From Theropithecus gelada (lineage: Eukaryota; Chordata; Mammalia; Primates; Cercopithecidae): a stretch of 64,000 nt of DNA. The stretch covers positions 73,247,730 to 73,311,729 of the forward strand of contig NC_037681.1 of assembly GCF_003255815.1 (NCBI RefSeq). Reading direction: 5' to 3'. Shown in pieces: positions 11,440 to 22,835 of the stretch (its first letter is position 1; every line of letters begins with the position of its first letter). The notes beneath the pieces are model-generated. The model was not told where the DNA came from. It made no database searches and saw only the letters and a program-made list of their open reading frames with translations. The translations under genes were made by a program, and so were the position numbers.

Positions 11440-11592
11440 CATGAATGTGAGTTACTGAACCTCTTTACCCCTAATTTGCTGATAAGTTAAATGTGGATAA
11501 CAATTTCTATAATAGCAACTGGGTAGTCATGATATGAGATTTTAGAGAGATAATAGATGTGAAAACAACTTTAAAGAGCTGGAAGCACTAAG
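11440..11592 (+). mobile_element. MIR SINE
   Basis: It shows the MIR order 'gttactgaacctctttacc', then 'aatgtggataacaat' in place of the 'aaatggggataataat' core, then 'gatgtgaaaacaactttaa'. It is heavily diverged. Confidence 0.55.
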
Positions 11593-11729
11593 CTGAGAGT
11601 GAGAAACTGGTATTAAAGTGGAAGATGGTAACCTATAAAAGATCTTTTGCAAAATAGAAACTAGGGTTTTTTTTCCCCTTCCCATTGGTTAGGAGATTGT
11701 TACAACTATCAATGAAATCACCACCTTGA

Positions 11730-12242
11730 TTAGCTTCCTACTGCTGCTATAGAAGATTAGACAAACCCAGTGACTTAAAAGAACCTAAATTTATAATCTG
11801 TTTTGGAGGTTAAAAGTTAGAAGCGTCTCACTGAGCTAAAATCAAGACGTTGACAGGACCATACTTTTTCTGTAAGTCTAGAGAAGAACTTCTTTCCTTG
11901 CTTTTTCCAGCTTCTAAAGACTGCTCACATTCTTTGATTCTGGGACTATTTCCATCTTCAAAGCCAACTTAGTCCATTGGATCTAATAGGGCTGGGTCTT
12001 TTCCATGCTGTCATATCTCTAGTTCTCTCCCTTCTTCCTTCTTCTTCCACTTATAAGTACTCTTGTGATACTGGCTTCACTCAGATAATCCAGGATTAAC
12101 TTCCCATCTCAAGACTGGCTGATTAACAACTTTAATTCTAGCTTTAGCATTAATTCCTCCTTGCTATGTAATCTATTTACAAGTTCCAGGAATTAGAATG
12201 TAGACATTTTGTGGAGCTGTTGTTTGGCATCTCATACCACAT
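11730..12242 (-). mobile_element. MLT1-like MaLR LTR
   Basis: Reverse-complement MLT1 landmarks: 'cttcctactgctgctatag', 'cccagtgacttaaaagaac', 'gacgttgacaggacc' and 'cttccacttataagtactc'. There are many substitutions and indels. No proviral interior is seen beside it. Confidence 0.6.
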
Positions 12243-12500
12243 TTGAATGTTTTATTATGGAATTCTAATGTAGACAGACATGGATAACACAGTGACGGTT
12301 TTGAAGCAGGCTAAGATTGCACCTAAGGTTTCGGTGCTTAGATGAAGAGATAGTCCTTATCAGTCTGAGGTGTACACACAGAGAACAAAAAACTGTCTCA
12401 AGGGAAGAAGGAACCAGTCAGTCAGTTCTCCATTTGTAGTAACTCAATCTATATGAAGAATAGCACAAACCTTCTGGTGTTTAGGCCCTCATGACAAAGA
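12243..12500. other. unassigned spacer between LTRs
   Basis: No recognised repeat or gene. Confidence 0.4.
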
Positions 12501-12505
12501 ACACA

Positions 12506-12830
12506 TGTGATAGTTAATATGGGTGTCAACTTGATTGGAATGAAGGACACAAAGTATTGATCCTGGGTGTGTCTGTGAGGGTATTGCCAAAGGAGATTAA
12601 CATTTGAGTCAGTAGGCTGGGAAAGGCAGACCCACCCTTAATCTAGGTGAGCACCATCTCATCAGCTGCTAGTGTGGCTAGAATATAAGCAGGCAGAAAA
12701 ATGTGAAAAGAGAGACTGGCCTATCCTCCCAGCCTACATCTTTCTCCCCTGCTGAATGCTTCCTGCCCTCGAACATTGGACTCCAAGAACTCCATTAACT
12801 CTGTCCCTCTACAGAATCCTGACTAATACG
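12506..12830 (+). mobile_element. HERV-L solo LTR (MLT2 type), internally shortened
   Basis: It begins 'tgtgatagttaatatgggtg' and ends 'cctgactaatacg'. The middle matches the inverted LTRs at 23186-23629 and 27540-27976. About 110 bp before the end is absent: 'ggactccaagaac' runs directly on to 'ctctgtccctctacagaa'. The 5-bp target duplication 'acaca' lies at 12501-12505 and 12831-12835, the size expected for ERV-L integration. Confidence 0.93.
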
Positions 12831-12835
12831 ACACA

Positions 12836-13857
12836 TGAGGTGAGATTTTAAAAAAATCTGAACTCTACCCATCAGAGGTCCCTTTTTATAGCATTTTCAG
12901 TCCCTGTTTCTTTTTCTCATGCAACAGTCTTCCAACCTGAACCCAATCAAGCTCTGCTGTTTTTGGAAGCCTATTCTTGTTTGGCCAATAATTCTTTTGG
13001 TTGGCTTTTAATTTAGAAGTTGGTTAATTATAAGAAAAATGACTTTGGACCAAAATGTTTGTAGTTGCTTTGCCTATGCTAACATATAGGCAAAGCAACT
13101 ATAACATAACAAATACAAATTCTCCCAAATGCCAAGGCTGTGACAGAGCAGGAACTTAAGTGGAACATATGATCTGTGCATAACTGAAATTTATTAAAAT
13201 CATCAGCATCAAATATTAATCATGAGCACACTACCTACAGGGCTTTCTATATTAGGCAATGAAGATAAATAGTTATGAGATATGGATTCTGCTCTTAAAG
13301 ACTTGTCAAGCTCTTTGGTGTGACAGGATTCATATATAAAATAAGCAAAAATGTAAGGCAAAATGCCAAGAGAGGGGTTGAGGCAATGAGTACTATAGAA
13401 TTTCAGAGAACGAAAAAAAAATCACTGAAAGAACATTTATGGCAGGATATATGGAGCTTAGCTCAGTTCATCTTGAACAAGTATAAAGGAACAAATAGAT
13501 TATTCCAGGCAAGGAGAATACCTTGATGGGTACAAAGGTGCATAGGTAAAATCACGTGATTGTTCTGAGGGACAATGAAAAGTCCATTTTGACTAACACA
13601 GGAGATGTGTGTCAAGAACACAAGGAGCTTAACTTGACACATGACTGCATAAGACTATATAAAGGTAATTCAGTTGATCCTTAGGTTTAGACAAAAGGAA
13701 AGAGCTTTGAGTAAGGGAATACCAGTGTGAAGAGCCAGTTCAGGAAGAAAATCTAACAGAATGTACTAGTAAGAGGATATTACTATAACGAAGAGTCTCT
13801 GATTAAATCATCATTTATTTCATTATCTCCATTTATATTTCTATATGTGTAGCTATA
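12836..13857. other. noncoding interval with a hairpin and an old repeat-like patch
   Basis: No gene seen. It contains a perfect inverted repeat (13062-13101) and, near 13260-13560, a patch resembling the LINE-like repeat at 10081-10860: 'attccaggcaagg' then 'tacaaaggtgcatagg'. A 68-codon frame at 13320-13526 lies in that patch and is unlikely to be a gene. Confidence 0.4.
13062..13101. repeat. perfect 16-bp inverted repeat with 8-base loop
   Basis: The left arm 'tagttgctttgcctat' (13062-13077) and right arm 'ataggcaaagcaacta' (13086-13101) are exact reverse complements around the loop 'gctaacat'. No surrounding repeat explains it. Confidence 0.95.
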
Positions 13858-15038
13858 CAGTCATGTACTCCATAACGACATTTTGGTCAATGATGAACTG
13901 CATGTGCTACAGTGGTCCCATAAGATTAAAATGAAGCTGAAAAATTCCTGTGGCCTAGTGATGTCATAAGCATCATAATGTGGCAATGCAATGCATTTTC
14001 ACATGTTTGTGGTAATGCTGGTGTAAAGAAACCTACTGTGCTGCCACTCAAAGTATAGCACATAATACTTGGTAATGACAATAAATGACTATGTAACTGG
14101 CTTATGTATTTACTATACTATACTTTTTATTATTATTTTAGAGGATGGCCGTTCTATGTTTATTTAAAAAAAAAAAAAAAGAATTAACTGTATAACAGCC
14201 TCAGGTAGGTCCTTCAGAGGCTTTCCAGAAGAAGGCATTGTTATCATGGGAGATGACAGTTCCATGCACGTTATTGTCCCTGAAGATCTTTCAGTGGGAT
14301 AAGATGTGAAGGTGAAAGAGAATGACACTGATTATCCCGACCCTGTGTAGGCCTAGGCTAATGTATGTGTTTGTGTTTAAGTTTTTAACAAAAAGTTAAA
14401 AAAAGTAAAAAACAAATTAAAAACGCAAAGACAGAAAAAGCTTGTAGAATAAGGATATAAGGAAAAATACTTTTGTATGTGTTTGTGTTTTAACCTAAGT
14501 TTTATTACAAGAGTTGAAGTTAAAAAAAGTTTATGAAATAAAAAAAGATTCCAGTGTGCTAAAGTTAATGTATTATTAAGGAAAGAAAAATATATTTTTA
14601 AAATTTATTAAATCCTAAGTGTAAAGTGTTTATAAAGTCTAGAGGAGTGTAATGTTTTAGGCCTTTACATTCACTCACCATTCACTCACCAACTCACCCA
14701 GAGCAACTCCCAGTCCTTCATGCCCCGTTCTTGGCATGTGCCTAACAGAGGTGCACCATTTAAAAAATAAATCTTTTACACTCTATTTTAAATATACCTT
14801 TTCTATATCTAAATATACAAATATTTACCATTTTGTCACACTTACCTATAGTATTTAGTACAGTAACACGTTGTACAGGTTTGTTGCCTAGGAACAAAAG
14901 ACTACACCATTTAACCTAGGTTTGTAGAAGGCTGTAACATCTACATTTAAGTACACTCCATGACGTTCATACAATAACGAAATTGCCTGATGATACATTT
15001 CTCAGAACATATCCTTGTCATTAAGGAATACATAACTA
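13858..15038 (+). mobile_element. Tigger-family (pogo/Tc-mariner) DNA transposon, near complete
   Basis: The ends are degenerate inverted repeats: 'cagtcatgtactccataac' at the start, and a right end whose complement begins 'agttatgtattccttaatg'. It sits at a TA target (13856-13857 and 15039-15040). Inside, about 14195-14350 holds the C-terminal end of a transposase frame. It keeps an acidic tail reading DPDPV before the stop 'tag', with frameshifts upstream. Most of the transposase is absent, so this is an internally deleted copy. The exact Tigger or MER44-type subfamily is my estimate. Confidence 0.8.
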
Positions 15039-15251
15039 TATATGAATTTACAAGCATCTATCTATATTTATTTATAATTTGACCTATTTTTCCCATTAAA
15101 TAATAACTTCCTTGGTCTAAAAGATGATGCTGTTTTTTTTTTTTATGAAGCTGAACCATAGCTTTCTTAGTAGCAAAGAGGTACTAAGAAAAAATATTGG
15201 CCTTTAACATGTGAGTATATTGTCTAATATTGCTGCGTTGAAAACTGTAAT

Positions 15252-15360
15252 AACAATGCCTTCTTTTTTTTTTTTTTTTTTTGAGACGGAGTCTCGCTCT
15301 GTCGCCCGGGCTGGAGTGCAGTGGCCGGATCTCAGCTCACTGCAAGAACAATGCCTTCTT
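15252..15360. repeat. 14-bp target-site duplication around a truncated Alu
   Basis: 'aacaatgccttctt' occurs at 15252-15265 and again at 15347-15360, exact. It is the target duplication of the Alu fragment between them. Confidence 0.95.
15266..15346 (-). mobile_element. 5'-truncated AluY, cercopithecoid type
   Basis: Only the tail and about 65 bases of the Alu right arm inserted: poly(T), 'gagacggagtctcgctctg', then 'cagtggccggatctcagc' and an abrupt stop at 'ctgcaag'. The 'gccggatctc' motif is the Old World monkey variant. The exact 14-bp duplication shows that the truncation arose at insertion, through incomplete reverse transcription, not later loss. Confidence 0.93.
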
Positions 15361-15990
15361 AAGCTAACTGCCTTCCTGAAAACAGAAATACTTCTCTGGT
15401 AAATGTATTTTAGTGAACACAGTTTCCTGGGAACAAGCAGGAAAATCATACTCTAAGTACCAGGTTTCAAGTGCCTACCTGACACACTCCACTCTTTAAA
15501 ATTTGCTCCTTGCCATCTTTCTAAAACTGAAGGAGTCGTGCGGGTATGTGAATGTGGGTCTTAACTAATAACGCCTTCAGCTTTGGTGGTTTAGCTCTAG
15601 AACAGACAGTGATATGGCTTGAAGAGGTGAATTCACTAACAATCAAGCTAATACACAATAGTGGTTGAAGAAACAATCCGAAAGTTAATGGATTTTGTGA
15701 ATAAACAAACAAGCAATGGAAAATAAAGCATTACCAATGTCTCTGAATTTTTATAAACCTTCAAATTTGAGGAGCATTATTTTGTTCTTACATGTGGCTT
15801 ATTTTCCTAATAATGGCAAAATAGTACACAAAATTAAAGGAACAGTAAGTGTATTAATAAAAATATTTTAAAAGAGGCATTACTTTTTCCATTCAAGCCA
15901 AAAATTTGTATGTGGTATAAGGAGCCTTATACAAGGAGCCTCCTTGTCTTATATAAGATATCATTTTAAATAAATAGTGTCAAACTTTAC
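15361..15990. other. unassigned AT-rich interval
   Basis: Nothing recognised. A short local duplication, 'aaggagcctta' and 'aaggagcctcc', occurs near 15920-15945. Confidence 0.4.
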
Positions 15991-15991
15991 A

Positions 15992-16021
15992 TAAATAGAT
16001 AGATAGATTGATTGATTGATA
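15992..16021. repeat. (GATA)/(GATT) microsatellite
   Basis: Short run of 'atag' repeats merging into 'attg' repeats. Confidence 0.85.
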
Positions 16022-16039
16022 TCTCAGCTATTAAGCTAT

Positions 16040-16200
16040 ACAGGGTACTTTATATGTGCCTAAGATCATCAAAATAACCCTGCAAATTAGACAGTGAAGA
16101 TTTTGAGCTTTGTTTTATGAATGAGAAAAACTTTTACAAAGAGAGTCAATGACTCACCAAGGTCATATAGTCAGTTAATAAAATTATACTTAAATGTGTA
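16040..16200 (-). mobile_element. MIR SINE
   Basis: Inverse-orientation MIR landmarks: 'atcaaaataaccctgcaaat', 'tatgaatgagaaaaac' and 'tcaccaaggtcatatagtc', corresponding to the 'aaggtcacacagc' core. Diverged. Confidence 0.7.
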
Positions 16201-16284
16201 AGCAGACAGGCTTTTCATTCTAATATATCTTGGGTAGGATTCCTTTCTCAGTTCCTTTCTATTAATAGCTGAGAAATGTTCTAA

Positions 16285-16432
16285 CTGAAACTCCCTGAGT
16301 TTCACTTTCTTCGTATCTGAAGTGGGACTACTATCTAATATATAAATTTTGGTGAAGATTAAATGAGATAAGAAATATAAACTTCCCAGCACAGTATCTG
16401 GCACTTAATGAGAGCTCAATAGAGATACTTTG
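16285..16432 (+). mobile_element. MIR SINE
   Basis: Sense-strand MIR 3' half: 'tgaagattaaatgagataag', then 'cagcacagtatctggcac' and 'gagagctcaatag'. It follows an inverted MIR only about 85 bp upstream, so the pair lies head to head. Confidence 0.75.
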
Positions 16433-16434
16433 GT

Positions 16435-16930
16435 TTATTGTTTCCGTATAACAAATCCCCCAAGATTCAGTAGCTTATAACAACAAAAATCATTTATTAT
16501 CCCTTGAGAATCTATAACCTGACAGTGTTCAATTAGATGCTTGTGCCACAGGTTTGCTGAGCTTTGGCTGGTGGACGATCCAAAATGGCTTGCTCATATG
16601 ACTGACAGTTAAGCCTGGTGTGTTAGCATGGAGCTCAGCTGGGGCTGTAGCCAGATCACCTCGGTTTTACTCTATCTTGTCTCTATGTGACGTGAGCTTC
16701 TCTCGACATGGTCAAAGAGAGAGTATTCCCAGTGCACAAAAGCAGAAGCTGATGATCTCTTCAGGCTCAGTCCTTGAAACTATACAGAATCATTTTCTTC
16801 ATATTCTGTTGATCAAATAAAGGTATAAATTCAGCCTAGATTTAGGAGGAAAAGGAATAAGCTATGCCTTCCATTAAGAGGTGGGGCAAAGAATTTATAC
16901 CTACTTTTAATCCACCATAGTCCTCTCTAT
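16435..16930 (-). mobile_element. older MLT1-like LTR, subfamily unclear
   Basis: The plus strand reads 'ataacaaatcccccaagat', 'agtagcttataacaacaaa', and near the end 'ccattaagaggtggggcaa' and 'ttttaatccaccata'. This fits inverted MaLR-type LTRs of older subfamilies. The 66-codon frame at 16620-16820 lies within it and is not a gene. Confidence 0.45.
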
Positions 16931-16977
16931 GACCAAAAATTATTTACATTCTTCCCACAGGCAAAAATACACACACC

Positions 16978-17455
16978 TTGTGTCAGTTTTCTAGGGCTGA
17001 CATATCAAAGTGCCTCCAAATGGGTGACTTAAAGCAGATATTTACTGTCTCTCAGTTTCAAAGACTGGAAGTGAGAAGTCAAGACGTCCACAGGACCATG
17101 CTCCCTTGGAAACCTGGAGAAGAGTGTACTTTCTTTCCTTTTCTAAATTCTGAGTTTGTCTGAAATCCTGGGTGTTTCTTGGCTTGTAGGTGTTTCATTC
17201 CAATCTCTGCCGCTATAATCACATGGCCATCTTCTCTGTGTGTCTCTTTTTTTCTTAAAAGCATACCAGTCACACTGGATTAACAGTTCACCCACCCTAC
17301 TCCTTATGACCTTATCTCTTTATAATCTCCTATGACCTTATCTTAACTAATTACATTTACAATGACCTTATTTCCAAAAAGGGCCACATTTTGAGGTAGT
17401 GGTTAGGGCTTTAACATATGTTTTAGGGAACACAATTCAAGTAAAGCATACCACC
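16978..17455 (-). mobile_element. MLT1-like MaLR LTR
   Basis: Inverted MLT1 landmarks in order: 'gtcagttttctagggctg', 'gggtgacttaaagcag', 'aagtcaagacgtccacagg', 'tttcttggcttgtaggtg', 'ataatcacatggccatc', 'gcataccagtcacactgg', 'aatgaccttatttccaaa' and 'gtggttagggctttaacat'. About 475 bp are retained, so it is nearly full length. Confidence 0.85.
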
Positions 17456-17518
17456 TCCCAATTCCCTACAAAGTCTGATCCAATTATAATATCAGACTCT
17501 GGCTTAGCATCAAGGATT

Positions 17519-17602
17519 ATATATATAATGTGTGTGTGTATGTATGTGTGTATATGTGTGTGTGTGTGTGCGCGCATGTGTGTGTGTATATATATATAAT
17601 AT
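17519..17602. repeat. (TG)n/(TA)n compound microsatellite
   Basis: An alternating purine-pyrimidine tract with TA ends and a TG core including 'tgtgcgcgcatgtg'. It is likely length-variable. The short frames across it are artefacts. Confidence 0.95.
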
Positions 17603-18230
17603 AAATGTAGTCCAGATTTTCTTGGTTCCTATTCTTAGGTGCGACTCCATGAATATAGTCATTTTCATTTGGAAGATGTGGAAACTAAATTGATGAGTCA
17701 TTCCACCTCAGGACAGCTCTCCAGGTGACCTTGACTAACCCAGTTCTCCCTCATTTCTTGCCTATAGTTCTCAAGAATAACTGCAGAATATGCTGGGAAT
17801 GCAACATCCTGAGATAACAGAGTTATCTTTTATGTTGTGTTCCAGTGACTTACTTCCCATCACCAACAGGATGTCGTCCTTCAATGCTTTAGCTCATCGA
17901 GTCACATGACCCTGAGGTATATAACCCAAGAAGGTAAGTTTCTTTTCCAGGTTAATCATCTGTGGTGCAAGTGGGGCAGATGCAGTCAAGACTCTATCTG
18001 CACCAGTCAGCTTTCTGTGCCTTGGCGGGACGAGCTCACCATAAATCTTAGGCTTTTGTCATCTCTTGCTGTCTATCTGTAAATAATAAATCAATTTTAT
18101 GCAACTTGCTGCATGTAAGTGGGTGGTATCTCACTGGACTCAGATGAGTTGGTAACCCATGCACTGTGGACCTGCTTCACTCCACACAGCCCTCAACAGA
18201 CACAGCACACAGATAAAATGAAGTTAGGAT
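17603..18230 (+). other. candidate ancient ERV LTR-like sequence, unassigned
   Basis: The interval includes a TATA-like 'gaggtatataaccc' (about 17913), a polyadenylation-like 'aataataaatcaatttt' (about 18080) and 'ctgtggacctgcttcactcc' near the end. That layout suggests an LTR with U3, R and U5 parts. I cannot name the family and see no target duplication. Confidence 0.3.
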
Positions 18231-19354
18231 TATTACAATAAACACTCCTGTTAAAATAAGAGGAAATGAGAAGCACAGGACAGTCACTGGCTCACATCAG
18301 TTGTGGTATCCGACTGGATACTTTTTATCAGTTCCTCCTGCTCTGGGGAAAGGAAATGTTCCATATGTTTGTAACTAGTTTACCCAGCCTTCTTCCTTTT
18401 ATTTTGAATTTTTTTCTGTCACTTTTCATCCAAGCTGGTACAATCCCTTTAAAAACTCTGTGGGTTTTCTATGCACAAACTTATAAACCACTCCATTAGA
18501 CAAAGCCACACCTACAAAAATCCCCTTCAAATCAGGCTCAAGTCTAGTTTTGGATGTGAGTCAGAATACTATGGGAAGACATTGCTAAGAATCTTAGAGG
18601 CCTTTTTGTTTATCAGAAAGGCACTAAGAGGCTTTGCTGTAAATATTGGTGAAAACTTAAAGGCACCCTGGATTTGATCCTGATCTTGGGCCACATTTTA
18701 CTGACACTGCCCTGGACTGGACCCTTGCCCTTGGGCACTTTTTTATATTGAGAAACTTGGTGGCTGGAGATACAGTCTTGGGCCCTCTATATGTCTTTTA
18801 TAGTCTGCCTGAAAATTATGTAATGCTTTCTTGTGCTTACCATAGGTAGCTTTAAAAATCCAGTTGTGACTTTCAAGATTCTGCCTCAAAATCTTCTTAA
18901 TCAGATCCAAAGTTGATTAGGTAGCTTTTCTATCCTCCCCATGGGCATATAGAACATTTTTTTGCCTGTATATAATTATTTCATTATGCAAAGATAACAG
19001 AAAAGTAAAAAATTATCTGTTTAGCAAGTTATTATGAGTTAATATGGGAAAATAATGGGACTGTAGTTAATCTAATGTCCATTTTTTAAACAAAGCATGT
19101 CTGGTAAGATTCCTCCTCATCTACAAACTGATCTGTAATGTGGGTCATTTTCTTTAAATTATCCTTAACTTGTTTAAAAATAAATTTGGAGCTAGTGATT
19201 TAATGAGGCACTTTATAATATTTACTCCAAATCTACAGTTATGATTTTGATAGTCTATAATAATGTAATTGGATATTTTAAATCCTAATCCCAAAGAAAT
19301 TACCTATATACTCTTAAGGTTTGGGTATAACATTCCCTCAACATATACTTTTAA
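18231..19354. other. unassigned noncoding interval
   Basis: No family recognised. Plus-strand frames at 18266-18499 and 18471-18677 overlap each other in different frames and show no motif. Confidence 0.45.
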
Positions 19355-19393
19355 AATAATGATGATAATAATGGTAGTAATAATAATAATAAC
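19355..19393. repeat. (TAA)n/(GATAAT)n microsatellite
   Basis: Degenerate trinucleotide run next to the MIR fragment. Confidence 0.85.
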
Positions 19394-19394
19394 A

Positions 19395-19607
19395 GTTGAC
19401 ATAAGATAAGTGCATACTATGCTCTAGACACTGTTCCTTGCTCTTTGCCCTAATTAATACATTTAATCTTCAATACAACCTAAGAGGTAGGTAGTCACTA
19501 TTATTATCCTCTACATTTTACTGATAAGAAAACTGAGGCACAGGAATGTTAAGCAATTTGTTCAAGGTCACACAAGAAAAAGCAAAGTCAGGATTTCAAC
19601 ACAGATA
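19395..19607 (-). mobile_element. MIR SINE
   Basis: A well-preserved inverted MIR: 'tactatgctctagacactg', 'acctaagaggtaggtagtc', 'aagaaaactgaggcacagg', 'gttcaaggtcacacaag' and 'agtcaggatttcaacaca'. Confidence 0.9.
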
Positions 19608-20863
19608 ATTTACGTACATGGTTCACAATTGTAACTACTAGTATTGAATGAAATTTATATGCCGCAAGCACTTTGCCAAAATTAGTAATGCAAAAGAATG
19701 ATTAAACAGATCCTCAACTCCCTAGGTGTTTACATTCAGAAAGAGGTTATATACATGATGCCAATTATAATTCAGTATTATGCTTGAGGAAATAAAGGTA
19801 GGTATACACAGAGTTACAAGAGTGAGGAAAAGATATGTGAAACTCTGCTGGAAGAATGAGCTGGAGTTTGGGATTCAGATAAATTTCATATTAAATAAAG
19901 TGTGTTTGAATTCAGTCTTAAAGAATACATAGAAATTCACAAGACCCCCAGAGTTAATGAGAACATCTCAACCAAAAATACATGAAGCACAGATTAATAA
20001 TGCTTTTTCAGAAGTGAAATATTAAGAATCACCAAATATCAATGAGCATACATCCATTCAAAGCAGTTTAAGTAACAAATTTAAATTATGACCCCAAGCC
20101 TAAGAAACTCCATTAAAAATAGATATGATATGTTCAGTAATTTTTTAAAAGGCAGGATATAAAAATTATATAATCATTGATTATGAAATAAAAAACAATT
20201 TCATCATAAAATAGAATGGAAAGAATCATAAAGTGTGGCAAGTAAGGGACTTACTTTGCTTTTTTGTTTAAAAATGTAATATTGTAATGAGATTTACAAG
20301 GCAAAATGGGCATGCTATAAAAATAGTAACAGGCATGGAAAAAGATAGTTATATTCCTCTCTTAAGAGGCAATGTTTCTCATTTATTGCAGTACATATAA
20401 ACTTAAAATATCAAGGATATTAAATGCCATTATAAAACAAAAGTTTCACAGATGGTGTGGTGATGTGGATGACTAGAAGAAAAGATTGTAATAGAAAGTT
20501 ATAAAAAGATTCCATGTTATAAAATTTAGTATGATATATGATAAATGAAGCATCACAAAATAATGTGACAAAACGGATTTCTGTAAAATAAATGAAAGCC
20601 AAGGGAAAGATGACTTTTTACACATGCAGTAAATCATATTTACATTACATTTTATGAGAAGCAGTGGATATATATAAAATTAATTCATTAGAATATTAGA
20701 GATTATAGAAGCTAGTGTGAACAGAAATAGTATGTGACTATTTTCTTAGAGGGATCAAGAAAAACTCAGGTTATTGTTATCAAATCGATTATATACCTCA
20801 CAAGCTTTGAATTTATTCTAATATCTAGGATATATAAATTTAAGAGTGTATGTCTGAGACTTG
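19608..20863. other. repeat-poor AT-rich interval
   Basis: I recognise no repeat or gene in about 1.25 kb. Short frames at 20420-20602 and 20734-20946 lack any motif; the second runs into the MaLR LTR. Confidence 0.45.
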
Positions 20864-20868
20864 TTCTT

Positions 20869-21260
20869 TGTATTAGTCCATTCTCACACTTCTATAAAGA
20901 TACTACCCAAACCTGGATAATTTATAAACAAAGGAGCTTCACTTGATGCATAGTTCCACAGGCTAAACAGGAAACATGGCTAGGAGGCCTCAAGAAACTT
21001 ACAATCACGGTGGAAGGCAAGGAGGAACCAGGCACCTTCTTCACAAGGTGGTAGGAGGGAGTGTGTGTAAGAACAAGGAAGTGCCACCCTTAAAAAAAAA
21101 GTCAGGTCACCTAAGAACTCACTCACTATCATGAAAGAGCATGGGGGGAACTGCCCCCATGATGCAATTACCTCCCACTGGGTCCCTCCTGGGACACATA
21201 AGGATTATGGGGATTACAACTCAAGGTGAGATTTGAATGGGGATACAGCCAAATCATATA
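20869..21260 (-). repeat. 3' LTR of the first MaLR provirus
   Basis: Starts 'tgtattagtccattctcac', keeps 'ctcactcactatcatgaaag' and ends 'gccaaatcatata'. It matches the LTR at 22836-23185/27977-28021 and the inverted form of the solo LTR at 9366-9735. Confidence 0.95.
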
Positions 21261-22835
21261 ATTTCACCCCTGGCCCTTCCAAAATCTTATGTCTTCACAT
21301 TTCAAAACAAAATTATGTCTTCCTAATAGTCCCCCAAAGCCTTAACTCAATCCGGCATTAATCCAAAAGTCCAAGTCCAAAGTCTCATCTAAGACAAGGC
21401 AAGCCCCTTCCATCTAGGAGCCTGCAAAATAAAAAGCAAGTTAGTTATTTCTAATATATGATGGGGGTACAAGTGTTGAATAAATGCTCCCATTCCAAAT
21501 GGCAGCAACAAAACAAAGGGGCTACAGGCCCTATGCAAGTTCAAAATCCAGCAGGACAGTCATTAAATCTTAAAGCTCCAAAATATTCTCCTTTGACTCC
21601 ATGTCTCACATCCAGGGCACACTGATGCAAAGGGTGGGGTCCCAAGGCCTTGGGCAGCCCCTTCACTGGCTGGCATTCAGTGCCTGAGGCTTTTCCATAT
21701 TCATAGTGCAAGCTGTCAGTGGATCTACCATTCTGGGGACTGGAGGACAGTTGCCTTCTTTTTACAACTCCACTAGGCAGTGCCCCAGTGGGGAGTCTGT
21801 GTGGGAACTGTGACCTCACACTTTCCTTTCACACTGTCCTAGCAGTTTCTCCATGAGGGCTCCACCCCTGAAGCAGACTTCCGCCTGGACATCCAGGCAT
21901 TTCTATACATCCTCTGAAATATAGGCAGAGGTTCCCAAACCTCAATTCTTGACTTCTGCGCACCTGCAGGCCCAACACCATGGGGCCATCAAGGCCTGGG
22001 GCTTGCACCCTCTGAAGAAACAGTCTGAGCTGTACCTTGACCCCTTGTAGTCATGGCTGGAACACAGGGTGCCAAATTCTAAAGGCTGTACAGAGCAGCA
22101 TTAGGGCCCTGAGCCCAGCACATGAAACAGTTTTTCCCTCCTAGGCTTCTGGGTCTGTGATGAGAGGGGCTGCCTTGAATGTCACTGACATGCCCTGGAG
22201 ACACTTCCCCCATTGTTTCAATGATTAACATTGGGATCTTAATGACTTATGCAAATTTCTGCAGCTGACTTGAAGAAAATGAGTTTTTCTTTTCTACCAT
22301 ATGGTGAGGCTGCAAATTTTCCAAACCTTTATGCTCTGCTTCCCTTTAAAACATAAGTTCCAAATTCAAGCCATCTCTTTGTAAATGCATATAACTGAAT
22401 GATTTTCAGAGCACCCAGGTCAAATTTCGAATGCTTTGCTGCTTAGTTTTGTTTTGTTTTGTTTTATTTTGTTTTCTTCTGCCAGATACTCTAAATGCTC
22501 TCTCTCAGGTTCAAAGTTCCACAGATCTCTAGGGCAGGGACAAAATGCTGCTAGTCTCTTTGCTAAAGTACAGCATATGTCGCCTTTACTCCAGTTCCCA
22601 ATAAGTTCCCCATGAAGTTTCCCTCAGCCTGAACTTCATTGTTGACATCACCATCAGCATTTTGATAAAAACTATTCAACATGTCTCTAGGAAGTGCCAA
22701 ACTTTCCTACATCTTCCTGTCTTCTTCTGAGCCCTCCAAACTGTTCCAACCTCTGCTTGTTACCCAGTTCCAAAGTCACTTCTACATTCTCAAGTATCTT
22801 TATAGCAGCGCCCTATTACCTCAGTACCAATTTAC
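21261..22835 (-). mobile_element. MaLR interior with gag-like remnant
   Basis: About 1.57 kb lies between the LTRs. It shares blocks with the interior at 38372-39337, such as 'ctggacatccaggcatttc' and 'tcttctgagccctccaaact'. The 92-codon minus frame at 21541-21819 lies in a part missing from the second provirus. The gag-like zone (about 22500-22800) is broken. A (TTTTG)n run sits at about 22446-22478. Confidence 0.85.

Noticed and set aside
13858..15038. Possible host gene carrying the reading frame that ends DPDPV
   Set aside because: Inverted ends and the TA duplication identify it as a Tigger DNA transposon, so the frame is transposase remnant.
17519..17602. Possible CRISPR-like or regulatory alternating repeat
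   Set aside because: It is a simple TG/TA microsatellite without spacers.
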